The notes below the pieces were generated by a model, which was not told the origin of the DNA, ran no database searches, and was given only the letters and a program-made list of their open reading frames with translations. Made by a program: the position numbers and the translations under genes. Below, one piece after another: positions 31,601 to 38,547 of a stretch of 40,707 nt of DNA (its first letter is position 1; the number at the start of each line of letters is the position of its first letter). Source of the stretch: HGM12998 sp900756495 (lineage in GTDB: Bacteria; Bacillota; Clostridia; Oscillospirales; Oscillospiraceae); assembly GCA_958477305.1 (NCBI GenBank), contig CAUEFI010000022.1, positions 1 to 40,707 of the forward strand, read 5' to 3'.

Positions 31601-33158
31601 TTAATGCAGTGCCTTCTTTGTAAATGAAGATAAAAACATTATCATTGATGGGGAGAATATTTCCCCCTGTCTCCGCATCATACTCAGCGTAAACCGGCTG
31701 AGAAGAACTCACCAGACGGATCGTGCTGGCCGCGCTGTGCCCCTCTGGAATGGCGAATGTACCCTGGATTCGGCGCACATTGTTGCCGCTGAGGAATGTC
31801 GCACCCGGGCGCTCCGACGCGAATGTGCGCTGATACGGATCTCCTGTGTTGGCATCCCACACCACGGCGCCCCAGTTCTCCATCGCAAAGGCTGCTGCCA
31901 AGTTGTTGGTAAAGCCGCCGCGAAGAAGGCCTTTCTCCGTCTCCTGGGTCCGGCGCCAGTCAATCTCTGTGTCCCCCTGCAGAAGCTCAGACTCCCCATT
32001 TGACTCGACAGTGACCGTAAAGCTCTCATGATCCGTCCATCCCCAGAAAGGATAATAGCTTCCGTAATAGTGTGTCACCGTAGCTGTGCCTGCACGGGTA
32101 CCGGCCTGCAAAGTGACAGTCCGACTGTTCTCACCGGATGCAATGGAAACAACCGCCTCATCGGAGCTCTCCCATTGATGGGATGCCCGTCGGCTTGTAC
32201 TGCCCTCAATTGTCACAGTCCCGCCGGGGGCAGTCACATATTCCCTGTGATCCTTCTTTACGCTGGTAATCACATAGATGGAGAAGCTCTCCGCCGCAAA
32301 CTCCACGGTCTCGCCGGGGGTCTCCACGGCGGCCACGGAGACGGCATCCTCCAGGGAGACCTGGGGGACCTCCGCCACGTCGGCCGCGCCGGTGTCCTCC
32401 AGGTGGTAGATCTCCACCTCTTCCGCCTCGGCCAGGACGGGGGCGGAAATGGCCACGTTCACCGGATTCTCCGCGCCGGGCTGGTACTCCATCCCCTCGG
32501 CGTCCCAGATCTTGATGTCGTAGGCCGTCAGAACCGTCAGGTCCTCCAGCGCGATCTCCACATACTCGGCGGTGACGCTGGCCCCAACGGGCAGGTATCC
32601 GCTGATGGTGACCACAGCGCCGTCGTTGGCCCGGGTCTCAATCACGCCCTCGGCGAACTGGGGCTCCGGCTCGGGCGCCGGGGTGGGAATGGGGGTGGGC
32701 TCGGGCAGCGGGGTCTCCGCGGGCTGCTCGGTCTCAACCGGCTGCTCAGTCTCACCGGGCTCCTCGGTCTCACCGGGCTGCTCAGTCTCAACCGGCTCCT
32801 CGGTCTCGCCGGGTTCCTCGGTCTCGCCGGGCTCCTCGGTCTCGCCCGGCTCCTCGGTCTCGCCGGGCTCCTCGGTCTCGCCCGGCTGCTCGGTCTCGCC
32901 GGGTTCCTCAGTCTCGCCGGGCTCCTCGGTCTCGCCCGGCTGCTCGGTCTCGCCGGGTTCCTCAGTCTCGCCGGGTTCCTCAGTCTCTCCGGGCTCTTTG
33001 CCTTCCTCGCCGTCTACCGGGATCTCGACGACGATCTCCTCTTTCTCGCCCTCTGCCGGCGTCTCGTCTGCCGCCAGCGCGGTGACGGGCAGCATCCCCA
33101 TAATCAGGGCTGCCGTCAGCAGGATCGAGAGGATACGGTGCTTCGTTCTTGCCATCAT
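25674..33158 (-). CDS. giant LPXTG-anchored Cna-B/SpaA-type adhesin
   Basis: A 2494-residue surface protein. In order: signal peptide (1-30, ending PVTALAA); acidic region with fifteen GETEEP-type hexapeptides (57-146) and a Pro-rich stretch; a Big2-like Ig domain; an adhesive N-terminal domain without close resemblance; MucBP/InlB-type repeats (VTYRVEGERPEDM; GYVFLGWDEDP); a long run of prealbumin-like Cna-B/SpaA/DUF7601 domains recognised by ETTAPAGY, ETAAPTGY, YTVTEKP and similar isopeptide-glutamate motifs; a D/P-rich wall-spanning tail; LPQTG (2451-2455), a hydrophobic segment and a KKEEEEY end. A sortase should link it to peptidoglycan; none lies in the window. AAGGAG precedes the ATG pair. 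Its leader carries a c-di-GMP riboswitch, so attachment is probably tuned by that messenger. Confidence 0.93.
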   Translation of the reverse strand: MMARTKHRILSILLTAALIMGMLPVTALAADETPAEGEKEEIVVEIPVDGEEGKEPGETEEPGETEEPGETEQPGETEEPGETEEPGETEQPGETEEPGETEEPGETEEPGETEEPGETEEPVETEQPGETEEPGETEQPVETEQPAETPLPEPTPIPTPAPEPEPQFAEGVIETRANDGAVVTISGYLPVGASVTAEYVEIALEDLTVLTAYDIKIWDAEGMEYQPGAENPVNVAISAPVLAEAEEVEIYHLEDTGAADVAEVPQVSLEDAVSVAAVETPGETVEFAAESFSIYVITSVKKDHREYVTAPGGTVTIEGSTSRRASHQWESSDEAVVSIASGENSRTVTLQAGTRAGTATVTHYYGSYYPFWGWTDHESFTVTVESNGESELLQGDTEIDWRRTQETEKGLLRGGFTNNLAAAFAMENWGAVVWDANTGDPYQRTFASERPGATFLSGNNVRRIQGTFAIPEGHSAASTIRLVSSSQPVYAEYDAETGGNILPINDNVFIFIYKEGTALTTQNYEKYLAFYGGNSAAGTFAGMPITETKRVHDGKDNPSYGTKNTELYNLLKVSNGWYTIAEIDNIGAKIAEIDPNAQAGDRYVIDIFAQNTSEGKNDYGATSGGNGGGIDELVLKFTAPPVSTEMVTVEYYKDSTDVNNGGTLLKRENLKSVEIGAQVTASEIAFNKYRPSGYRNGVSETTLPYTVVKGENVIKILYTTNPTVTYRVEGERPEDMSRLPDPVGYDVGATVTVAGYPTTELSGWTFSGWVTEADGVSTVPADTFQMPETDVVFVGRWSHTANDAWFFVRTDGFVPLEDGTTGYDSNDYLPAHQAEGALVGKVTGEAAWTNYNGIINAENGTLNGVKLSEAFAEIRDYIVEYPTDAEIEAAVPGFDSENQAVAWYVVKTRNKDNGCPGWHVDGVVYSKGDTPGQVRVLNYFKNDGVAADAVGYSIHGVNTYADIKDDSDFADFTRDGYVFLGWDEDPYAETPTYPDDENNTILMDTDHNLYAIWREIPKTASFYLNKVDSEDGGVFLDGAAFRMWDADKQSVYFVKSGNTYTYTADSSASGATDTLTSVSSDKAVQIVGLPVGVYYLEETAAPTGYTADNVVYKLVVGNAESAAPTGGLLDWLKGLLGQDAADATLASFDNGTLTITNSKNKGDWDVSGSASISKTGAGNAPLPGAIFTLYNDQTCQNTTGKTFTSGADGSIVIEAGPGKDITADGIYYMKETTAPAGYAPSDTVYTVEVTRTAEGSADGWNSDHTLYGREYHWSVAVKNGSETVSTIPNSQTALTVKKTVKGAELPTDFQITVSDKVLTTGNAATADTSVAGQTTYTWTVNGLTMGQTYSVTERNAEKTAYNLTVTDGSGNSVANYTQNVTIAGSGNEVTFVNEYARKTVTVAGSKSWSGSGYILPASITVAVYNGGADPVDTATVTSANNWAYSFDNLPAYTEDGTLITYTVRETAMNYDGVTGVSRAEVRSDGTFKVYGDETKPGSNPEVREVLGVWTSNPGTGYDLTNTWTPAANTGSGSFTVQKYETGTTTPIEGAAFTLAATEITEAGKTFETRSDVPTRDNGQISFADLPAGTYTLTETAPSDGYQLGSTCTWTVTVSSAAGDRTLVEVTGEDPNYTNEWTWKVTADGMTGGVLTVYNSKKTGGGHDANSDSITLTKIDSVSKQTITADEAVFTLYTKSGDTYSPVLGTDGETPVTFETAGGVLTITAPAALNEAGTYYLAETTAPAGYQLPAEPEYHAISVTKSTTQGWIGEGADKYWGDIHTWGITIDGGASVSVENTPAVTGITKQVAATEYDSEKDLETGYTWAGSASFTGLAPHIESVTALFKVTVTGTPGASLSGYSDKLTDAAGTEKAVTLVSPAEMPETLENGSVTLYYTAVLPVSTASATFTNTASCGDKSGSAAVTTGKSDYPTSLDVTVKYWFQQEQEGTEYAQNLAAYADKTVPVAQNGTVNASDHYAALSAEDAARYNLSTVKPADPASITYREAYNGKRIINVYYDLKPLADLTVTKALAEGAPSSASQQTYQFEIVMTDSGKTQTGTYTLVKDGAAAGSVTFAEGKATVSITGAGSVTIQGLPADRYTVTEKPVDVPYYSCTNDGPKTADLTGEAPYSVTITNRFEAEENPNIPTGTITLIKQVKEAGASGLLGGITGGKTYYFQIEGTDAQEMPVNEIVSVTVQNGSGEFSKTLAYGTYTVTELEADVAGTAADESLPDIDGYAWQGVTYDGAKQITLNESNTAASVTATNTYEAEAIVIPVLKRWNGDGSRPSSITVELYKDGAATGETQVLTASGNWQGEFTEIGGAPLYKYENGKAVSYSVRETKFGSATVYGNVYGYWSISTGATTAEAAGLWSGEAGAENAYEADDLVLVVTNSYYVPDPGDGDDGDDDDPPTPPTGPEDPEEPVEIPEDPTPLAPEPEEEITIDEDGVPLGDLPQTGAVAEAVNPTVTLGLVAISLSLAALGLQITITRKKEEEEY
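32721..32990 (-). repeat. 18-bp coding repeats in the adhesin stalk
   Basis: Fifteen consecutive 18-bp units encode G/V-E-T-E-E/Q-P. Units differ mainly at the E/Q and G/V codons and at synonymous positions. Such perfect in-frame repeats can gain or lose units by slippage and change stalk length without frameshift. Confidence 0.95.
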
Positions 33159-33195
33159 CTTTCATTCTCTCCTTACTCACTGTTTTCTTGAGAAT

Positions 33196-33295
33196 GGAAG
33201 CTGTTGGCGGCCGGACTGGCGTGACGGTCTCCCGTTTTAGCCTCCTGAGCTTTGCGTCCCGGACTTTCGTCCGGTTTGCCTTTTCACTTGCTTCT
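33196..33295 (-). ncRNA. cyclic-di-GMP-I (GEMM-I) riboswitch aptamer
   Basis: Read on the minus strand this leader has the core of the GEMM-I class: GGCAAACC, a hairpin CCGGAC-GAAA-GTCCGG with a GNRA tetraloop (33259-33274), then GGGACGCAAAGC, and a second stem containing GGCTAAAACGG-GAGA-CCGT...GCC. Outer strands GAAGC (33290-33294) and GCTTC (33197-33201) close the P1 helix. The aptamer ends about 37 nt before the adhesin ATG and no terminator fits between, so control may act on translation or on RNA stability; the expression platform is not evident. Cell-surface adhesins are common targets of this riboswitch class. Confidence 0.85.
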
Positions 33296-33319
33296 GCATC
33301 CCGCTCCGATGCGCCTCTC

Positions 33320-33407
33320 ATTTCGTCTTTTTGAGACGAAATCGAGGGATATCCCTCGCGGCGCCGCTCTTCGCGGGTTCCCTACGCAGGCCGCCGGTGA
33401 ACGGCGG
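33320..33407 (-). other. three additional hairpins in the adhesin leader
   Basis: Upstream of the aptamer lie ATTTCGTCT/AGACGAAAT (33320-33328, 33334-33342), the perfect palindrome CGAGGGAT/ATCCCTCG (33343-33358) and CCGCCG/CGGCGG (33391-33396, 33402-33407). They fall in the predicted 5' untranslated RNA, which is about 260 nt long. Role unknown; they may protect the mRNA or interact with the riboswitch. Confidence 0.55.
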
Positions 33408-33425
33408 TCCTCTTTGTATGGACAC

Positions 33426-33458
33426 AGTATACATCCCAACGGTTACATCTTGGTTACA
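33426..33458 (-). promoter_or_regulatory. adhesin promoter with tandem GGTTACA boxes
   Basis: On the minus strand TATACT (33431 to 33426) is a good -10 box, giving a start near 33419. Instead of a -35 box there is a direct repeat GGTTACA (33441-33447 and 33452-33458, plus-strand reading) with an 11-bp period. Two half-sites one helical turn apart at -35 are typical for OmpR/PhoB-type response-regulator activation. The regulator is unknown. Confidence 0.5.
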
Positions 33459-33522
33459 TTTTCAAAATTCCTCAACGATTACTGTAGCCGTTCTGCTCTG
33501 CCTCCCGGCGCCTGGGTACACG

Positions 33523-33555
33523 GACGCCCCCGGAAGCCGCTCTTCCGGGGGCGTC
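33523..33555 (-). terminator. hairpin after the PBP gene
   Basis: Perfect 13-bp arms 33523-33535 and 33543-33555, 11 bp past the stop of the PBP gene. There is no T-run on the minus strand, so termination would rest on the stem alone. Confidence 0.5.
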
Positions 33556-33566
33556 ACAAATGTTTC

Positions 33567-34943
33567 TTATTGGTAGCCGTTTACCACAGCGTCCAGCACG
33601 CGGGCGGCGATGGGTCCCGCCACATCGGCGCCGCTGCCGCCGTTCTCCACCAGGACCACGAAGGCGTAGGGCGTGTCCTCCCCCCGCAGGAACCCGGCAA
33701 ACCAGGCGTGGGGCGCCTTGCCGCCCCCCACCTCCGCCGTGCCCGACTTGGCGCACACGTCCATGTTGGGAAAGCGCAGGGCGCCGTAAGCCTCGGTGAC
33801 GTTGTAGGCCATCATGTCCGCCAGGGTCTCCGCCGTACCGGCCTCAATCAGGCTGCCGGTACGGCGGGTAAAGGAGGGCAGGCCCGCCATCCCGAGGGCG
33901 TTTTCCGTCTTGAGCACCAGTTCGGGCACCGCCGCCCTGCCGCCGTTGGCGATGGCGCCCATGTAGACCATCAGGGCGCAGGGGTTCACCAGGTCGTTGT
34001 ACTGCCCCACCCCGGCCCAGCCCAGCTGTCCCCCGGCGGCGTCCTGGGCGTCAAACCGCCCGGCTGCGGTGTTCAGGCCGCTGACCCGGTAAGATCCGGT
34101 CAGCCCCGAGCGCTCCGCGTAGGCGCTCAGGCGCTCTGCCCCCAGCTCGGCGGCAATCTGGGCGAAAAAGCCGTTGCAGGAGCTGGCCAGGGCGGAGTAG
34201 GCGTCCAGCTCCCCATGGGCGTGAGGGCAGGTGATGGTCTCCCCTCCCACCACCGTGGAGCCGGTGCAGGTAAAGGTGCGGTCAAAGAGGTCGGGGATTT
34301 GCTCAATGGCGGCCGCCAGCGTGACGGTCTTGTAGACCGACCCGGGCGTGAAGGTGCCCGACAAAAACCGGTTGAGATAGACGCCGTCCCAGGTCTCGTC
34401 CCCCTCCTCAATCACGGGGGGATCCAGCGGGTCAAAGGCGGGCGTGGACACCATGCACAGGATCTCTCCCGTCTTGTAGTTGTACACCCCCACCGCCCCC
34501 TTCCGGCCGTTCAGGGCATTGTAGGCAATATAGTTGTAGCGGGCGTCAAGGGTGAGGTAGAGGTCGTTTCCCGTCCCGCCGGGCGTATAGACGCCGGTAA
34601 ACAGATTGTAGCCGGAGAGCTTGTCGGCAAAGGCCACCAGCGCGCCGGTGCCGATGTTCCCGGCCGCGTCGCCCACCGCGTGCAGCGTCGCCTGCCGGAC
34701 GGCGGCGTTGGCGTAGTAGGTCCGGTCTCCGTTCTCATCCACCCAGGAGAGCACGTCGCCGTCCCGATCCAGAACCCGGCCCACCGACAGCTCTCCTTTA
34801 TTATTATAGAGGTGCCGGTTTGCCGCAAAGGAGACCCACCTGCCGCCGTTGACTGCAAAGCGGAAGGAGAAGACGCAAAGGCCGAAGACCAGCGCCAGGG
34901 AGAGTATCATGCAGATGGCCGCGCGGCGCTCAATCTTCCTCAT
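33567..34943 (-). CDS. class B penicillin-binding protein (transpeptidase)
   Basis: A 458-residue monofunctional transpeptidase that cross-links peptidoglycan, anchored by an N-terminal membrane helix (residues 9-30). A short dimerisation/pedestal region follows, then the penicillin-binding domain with SVYK (S202 nucleophile, K205), SCN (S255, N257) and KSGT (399-402). It is shorter than FtsI or Pbp2 and resembles PbpA/SpoVD-type partners encoded beside FtsW/RodA. The ATG at 34943 has GGAGGA upstream and overlaps the last 14 nt of the FHA-FtsW gene, so the pair is translationally coupled and should work as a glycosyltransferase-transpeptidase complex. Confidence 0.93.
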   Translation of the reverse strand: MRKIERRAAICMILSLALVFGLCVFSFRFAVNGGRWVSFAANRHLYNNKGELSVGRVLDRDGDVLSWVDENGDRTYYANAAVRQATLHAVGDAAGNIGTGALVAFADKLSGYNLFTGVYTPGGTGNDLYLTLDARYNYIAYNALNGRKGAVGVYNYKTGEILCMVSTPAFDPLDPPVIEEGDETWDGVYLNRFLSGTFTPGSVYKTVTLAAAIEQIPDLFDRTFTCTGSTVVGGETITCPHAHGELDAYSALASSCNGFFAQIAAELGAERLSAYAERSGLTGSYRVSGLNTAAGRFDAQDAAGGQLGWAGVGQYNDLVNPCALMVYMGAIANGGRAAVPELVLKTENALGMAGLPSFTRRTGSLIEAGTAETLADMMAYNVTEAYGALRFPNMDVCAKSGTAEVGGGKAPHAWFAGFLRGEDTPYAFVVLVENGGSGADVAGPIAARVLDAVVNGYQ

Positions 34944-36729
34944 AGGGTTCCTCCTCTCTGGGGCGGGGCGCCAGCTCGGCGCCCGCACGGTCCTCCCGCC
35001 GGGTGGGCAGGCGGATGGCGATGCTGGCGTTGGGGCGGGTATCGGTGGCCTTCAGGAAGGCTAGCAGCCCCCAGGAGCACAGCATGGAGGAGCCGCCGTT
35101 GGACACGAAGGGAAAGGTGACGCCGGTAAGGGGCAGCAGGTCCACCGCCCCAAAGACGTTCAGGCAGGTCTGAAAGACCATCATGGAGGTGGCGGCGCAG
35201 GCGGCGATGGTGTAGAAGCTGGAGCGGCCCGCCCGGCAGGATCGGACGGCGAAGACCGCCAGGGTGACGATGCCCAGAACGGAGAGCGCCGCGATGACCA
35301 GTCCCCACTCCTCGCAGAGCATGCCGAAGACCAGATCGGTATCGGCGGCCGCCACGCGGTGGAGCCACCCCTCCCCCGGCCCCACCCCCACCAGGCCGCC
35401 GGAGGCCGCCGCGGACATGGCCCGCGTCTGCTGATAGCCCCCGGAGGAGGCAAACTCCCAGGCATGGCCCCAGGTGGCAAAGCGCCGGAGGATATAGGGC
35501 TTGATGGACAGCATGACGAAAACGCCGAACACCCCCGCGCCGGTAATCAGGGACAACGTGGCAAAATCTCCGGAGCGCAGGTAGGCGATGACCAGGAAGG
35601 TAATAAAGAAGACGGCGGCGGTGCCGAAATCGCTCATCAGGGCCAGACAGCCCATGCACGCGCCGGTCAGGACGATAAAGAGCCCCAGGTTCCGCCTGCG
35701 GAACAGCCGCTCCAGCGTGGCCGACCCGGCAAAAATGTAGCAGATTTTGGCCAGCTCCGAGGGCTGGAGGGACACCCCGCCGATGGAAATCCAGTTGGCC
35801 GCGCCATACTTCACCTGCCCCAGAACCAGAGAGGCGCCGCACAGCAGGATGGCCGCCCCGGCCATCAGCCAGCGGATTTTTTTGGCCCGCTCCAAATCCC
35901 GCAGGAACACGCCCAGCACCAGGAAGAGGAACAGCCCCAGCAGAATGGCGGCCAGCTGCTTGGGCAGGGCCGAGGGGGCGGAGGAGGCCGTGACGCCAAG
36001 GGACAGCGTGGAGAGGAAAAAGGCGATGGTCTCCATCTCAAAGCCCACCCGCTTCAGACAGCGCAGCCCCAGTACATAGACCCACATCACTGCGGTTAAG
36101 GTGAGAAAGGTCAGCGGTACGGCGGCGCTGGCCGCCGCCCCCTCCGCCGCCAGAAGCTGGACCGCCGTCAGAAGCTGAAAGAGGGTCAGCAGCAGCAGGC
36201 CCAGCCAGGGAGGCGCGGGGCGCTCCCAGCGCCGCTCCTTCCGGCGCTTTCGCTTCTCTTCCGGTGAGACGGGCAGCAATACGGTCTCCACGCCGCCCAG
36301 CTCCAGTACGTCCCCGTAAGCCAGGGGAGACTGCTCCTCCACCGCGGCGCCGTTGATGGAGACGCCGGTCTTGGAGCCCAAATCGTACACCGTCCACGCC
36401 CCCGCCGAGTCCCGGATGAGGGCGGCGTGCTGGCGGGAGACGGTGGGATAGCCCAGCTGCACATCGCTGGCGCCTCCCCTGCCCAGGATATTCTCCCAGT
36501 GGGTCAGGGGCACCTGGGCGCCGTTAGGCAGGGTCAGATAGGCCCACACCTCCGGCTCATGGGGCACGGTGAGCAGCGAGCGGATCGCGCCCGCCAGAAT
36601 CAGCAGGGCCAGCACCGGAAAGAGGAAGCGCACGGCGGTGGTAAACCAGGCCCCCCACTCCGGGTGCTCCGCCAGTGCCTGGACCAGCTGATCCACCAGT
36701 TCCTGGGGCAGGGACAGCAGAGCTTCCAT
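34930..36729 (-). CDS. FHA domain-FtsW/RodA/SpoVE fusion (SEDS glycosyltransferase)
   Basis: A 599-residue SEDS protein with an unusual N-terminal extension: a membrane helix (32-52), a cytoplasmic FHA phosphothreonine-binding domain with ILGRGGASDVQL (81-92), VSRQHAALI (97-105) and GVSING (122-127), then about ten membrane segments of the FtsW/RodA family (VKYGAANWISIGGVSLQPSE; later GVTFPFVSNGGSS). It polymerises glycan strands from lipid II with its partner PBP. The FHA domain suggests control by a Ser/Thr kinase such as PrkC. ATG 36729 is preferred for AGGAGGGGC; one 21 nt upstream lacks a site. First gene of the operon, with a consensus promoter about 120 bp upstream. Confidence 0.93.
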   Translation of the reverse strand: MEALLSLPQELVDQLVQALAEHPEWGAWFTTAVRFLFPVLALLILAGAIRSLLTVPHEPEVWAYLTLPNGAQVPLTHWENILGRGGASDVQLGYPTVSRQHAALIRDSAGAWTVYDLGSKTGVSINGAAVEEQSPLAYGDVLELGGVETVLLPVSPEEKRKRRKERRWERPAPPWLGLLLLTLFQLLTAVQLLAAEGAAASAAVPLTFLTLTAVMWVYVLGLRCLKRVGFEMETIAFFLSTLSLGVTASSAPSALPKQLAAILLGLFLFLVLGVFLRDLERAKKIRWLMAGAAILLCGASLVLGQVKYGAANWISIGGVSLQPSELAKICYIFAGSATLERLFRRRNLGLFIVLTGACMGCLALMSDFGTAAVFFITFLVIAYLRSGDFATLSLITGAGVFGVFVMLSIKPYILRRFATWGHAWEFASSGGYQQTRAMSAAASGGLVGVGPGEGWLHRVAAADTDLVFGMLCEEWGLVIAALSVLGIVTLAVFAVRSCRAGRSSFYTIAACAATSMMVFQTCLNVFGAVDLLPLTGVTFPFVSNGGSSMLCSWGLLAFLKATDTRPNASIAIRLPTRREDRAGAELAPRPREEEPYEED

Positions 36730-36759
36730 GGCGCCCCTCCTTTCTTTCAAACAGGAAAT

Positions 36760-36778
36760 CCCCGCCGGGCCGGCGGGG
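36760..36778 (-). other. GC hairpin in the ftsW leader
   Basis: CCCCGCCGG and CCGGCGGGG around one base, about 30 nt before the FHA-FtsW start and within the predicted leader RNA. A further GC-rich palindromic stretch lies at about 36795-36830. Could be an attenuator or the remains of a terminator; no long T-run follows. Confidence 0.4.
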
Positions 36779-36846
36779 CGCCTTTATGACAGGGCGTTTG
36801 GCCGGCGGCCGGCCCCCGGGCGCTCCGGCCCGGCTGCGTATGCATT

Positions 36847-36875
36847 ATTATACATGAGGCGCCTGCGCCGGTCAA
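36847..36875 (-). promoter_or_regulatory. promoter of the ftsW-pbp operon
   Basis: Minus strand TTGACC (36875 to 36870), exactly 17 bp, TATAAT (36852 to 36847). Predicted start near 36840, leader about 110 nt. The near-consensus boxes suggest strong constitutive expression. Confidence 0.8.
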
Positions 36876-36900
36876 CCGCCCCTGTTCTGCGCAGGGCCAG

Positions 36901-36934
36901 AAAAAAGCCCCGTGCCGCACAGGCGGCACGGGGC
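36901..36934 (-). terminator. intrinsic terminator of cupin-hcp
   Basis: Perfect 12-bp arms (36907-36918, 36923-36934), followed by six T on the minus strand, 8 bp after the hcp stop. Confidence 0.9.
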
Positions 36935-36941
36935 GGGCCGG

Positions 36942-38534
36942 TCATCCCAGAATCGCCTTCAGATCCTCCTCCGGCGTGGTGACGGGCATGATGTGGAAGC
37001 GCTCCACCAGGTAATGGAGCACGTTGGGGGACAGGAACGCGGGCAGCGTGGGTCCCAGGCGTATCCGCTCAATCCCCAGGTGCAGCAGCGTCAGCAGAAT
37101 GCACACCGCCTTCTGCTCGTACCAGGAGAGAACCATGGACAGCGGCAGCTCGTTGACCCCGCACCCGAAGGCCTCGGCCAGGGCGGCAGCCACCCGGATG
37201 GCGCTGTACGCGTCGTTGCACTGGCCCATATCCATCAGGCGCGGCAGGCCGCCGATGGTCCCAAGGTCCAGGTCGTTGAAGCGGTATTTGCCGCAGGCGA
37301 GGGTCAGCACCACTGTGTCCGCCGGCGTCTGTTTGACGAACTCCGTGTAGTAATTCCGGCCGGCCCGGGCGCCGTCGCAGCCGCCCACCAGGAAAAAGTG
37401 CCGGATGGCGCCGCTCTTGACCGCCTCCACAACCTGCTCCGCCGCGCCCAGCACCGCGCCGTGGCCGAAGCCGGTGGTGACGCTGCCGCCGCCATTGACG
37501 CCGGTGAAGGCGGTGTCCCGGTCAAATCCGCCCAGCGCCAGCGCTTTCTCAATCACCGGCGCAAAATCCTTGTCCGCCCCAATGTGTACCGCGCCGGGGT
37601 AAGAGACCACCTCTGTGGTGAACACCCGGTCGGCATAGCTCTCCTTAGGCGGCATCAGGCAGTTGGTGGTGTACAGGATGGGGGCGGGCAGGGCGGCAAA
37701 CTCCTTCTGCTGGTTCTGCCATGCGGTACCGAAGTTGCCCTTCAAATGGGGGTATTTCTTCAGCCCGGGATAGGCGTGGGCGGGCAGCATCTCGCCGTGG
37801 GTGTAGACGTTGACCCCCGTCCCTGCGGTCTGCTCCAGCAGCAGCTTCAAATCCAGGAGGTCATGGCCGGTGACGACGATGAAGGGGCCCTTCTCCACCG
37901 TCAGCGAAACGGCGGTGGGCTCCGGCGTGCCAAAGGTCTCCGTATTGGCCCGGTCCAGCAGCTCCATGCAGGCCAGATTGACCTTGCCCACCTCCATCAC
38001 GATGGGCAGCAGCTCCTCCATGCCCCAGTCCTCAGCCAGGGCGTACAGCGCCTTGCAGAAAAAGCTGTTTACCTCCCCGTCGGTATAGCCCAGCGCCATG
38101 GCGTGGTAGGCATAGGCCGCCATGCCCCGGATGCCGAAGAGGATGAGGGACTTCAGAGAGCGGACGTCCTCGTCGGCGTTCCACAGCCTGCCCAGATCGT
38201 AGTTGTCTGTGTTGCCGCAGGGGGCGGCGCAGCCGGCGCAGCCGGGCATCAGCCGCGCCTTTTCCGCGTTGACCCTGTCAATGAGGGCGCGCAGGGTCCC
38301 GTCGTGAAAGCTCACGTTGGTGACGGTGGTGAAGAGGCCCTCCAGAATCAGCCGGTCGGTCTCCTCCGTCCTGGGCTGGCCGGCGCAGACCCGGGCCAGC
38401 CCAATCAGGGCGCCGGTCAGCTCGTCCTGCAGCCCGGCGGTGGCGGCCGATTTTCCGCACACGCCGGCCCTGCCGGTGCAGCCGGTGCACCCCGCCGTCT
38501 GCTCGCACTGAAAGCAAAACATGTTCTGTTCCAT
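36942..38534 (-). CDS. hcp: hybrid-cluster protein (hydroxylamine/NO reductase)
   Basis: A 530-residue Hcp enzyme. The N terminus has the Cys-rich cluster-binding motif MFCFQCEQTAGCTGCTGRAG followed by VCGK; further hybrid-cluster ligands are in HGEMLPAHAYPGLK, TNCLMPP and later LACGKYRFND. Hcp proteins reduce hydroxylamine in vitro and are thought to reduce NO or act on nitrosylation in vivo. ATG 38534 is chosen because AAGGAGGA precedes it; an upstream in-frame ATG at 38579 is inside the cupin gene. It follows the cupin gene by 13 bp, forming an operon whose promoter carries a Crp/Fnr-type site at -41.5. Confidence 0.95.
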   Translation of the reverse strand: MEQNMFCFQCEQTAGCTGCTGRAGVCGKSAATAGLQDELTGALIGLARVCAGQPRTEETDRLILEGLFTTVTNVSFHDGTLRALIDRVNAEKARLMPGCAGCAAPCGNTDNYDLGRLWNADEDVRSLKSLILFGIRGMAAYAYHAMALGYTDGEVNSFFCKALYALAEDWGMEELLPIVMEVGKVNLACMELLDRANTETFGTPEPTAVSLTVEKGPFIVVTGHDLLDLKLLLEQTAGTGVNVYTHGEMLPAHAYPGLKKYPHLKGNFGTAWQNQQKEFAALPAPILYTTNCLMPPKESYADRVFTTEVVSYPGAVHIGADKDFAPVIEKALALGGFDRDTAFTGVNGGGSVTTGFGHGAVLGAAEQVVEAVKSGAIRHFFLVGGCDGARAGRNYYTEFVKQTPADTVVLTLACGKYRFNDLDLGTIGGLPRLMDMGQCNDAYSAIRVAAALAEAFGCGVNELPLSMVLSWYEQKAVCILLTLLHLGIERIRLGPTLPAFLSPNVLHYLVERFHIMPVTTPEEDLKAILG

Positions 38535-38547
38535 CGCTCGTTCCTCC

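Noticed and set aside
32721..32990. Regular 18-bp repeats as a CRISPR array
   Set aside because: There are no spacers; units are contiguous, in frame and encode the GETEEP stalk of the adhesin. No cas gene is near.
33252..35120. Plus-strand open frame opposite the PBP gene
   Set aside because: Antisense to a gene with all three PBP motifs; composition is a mirror of that gene.
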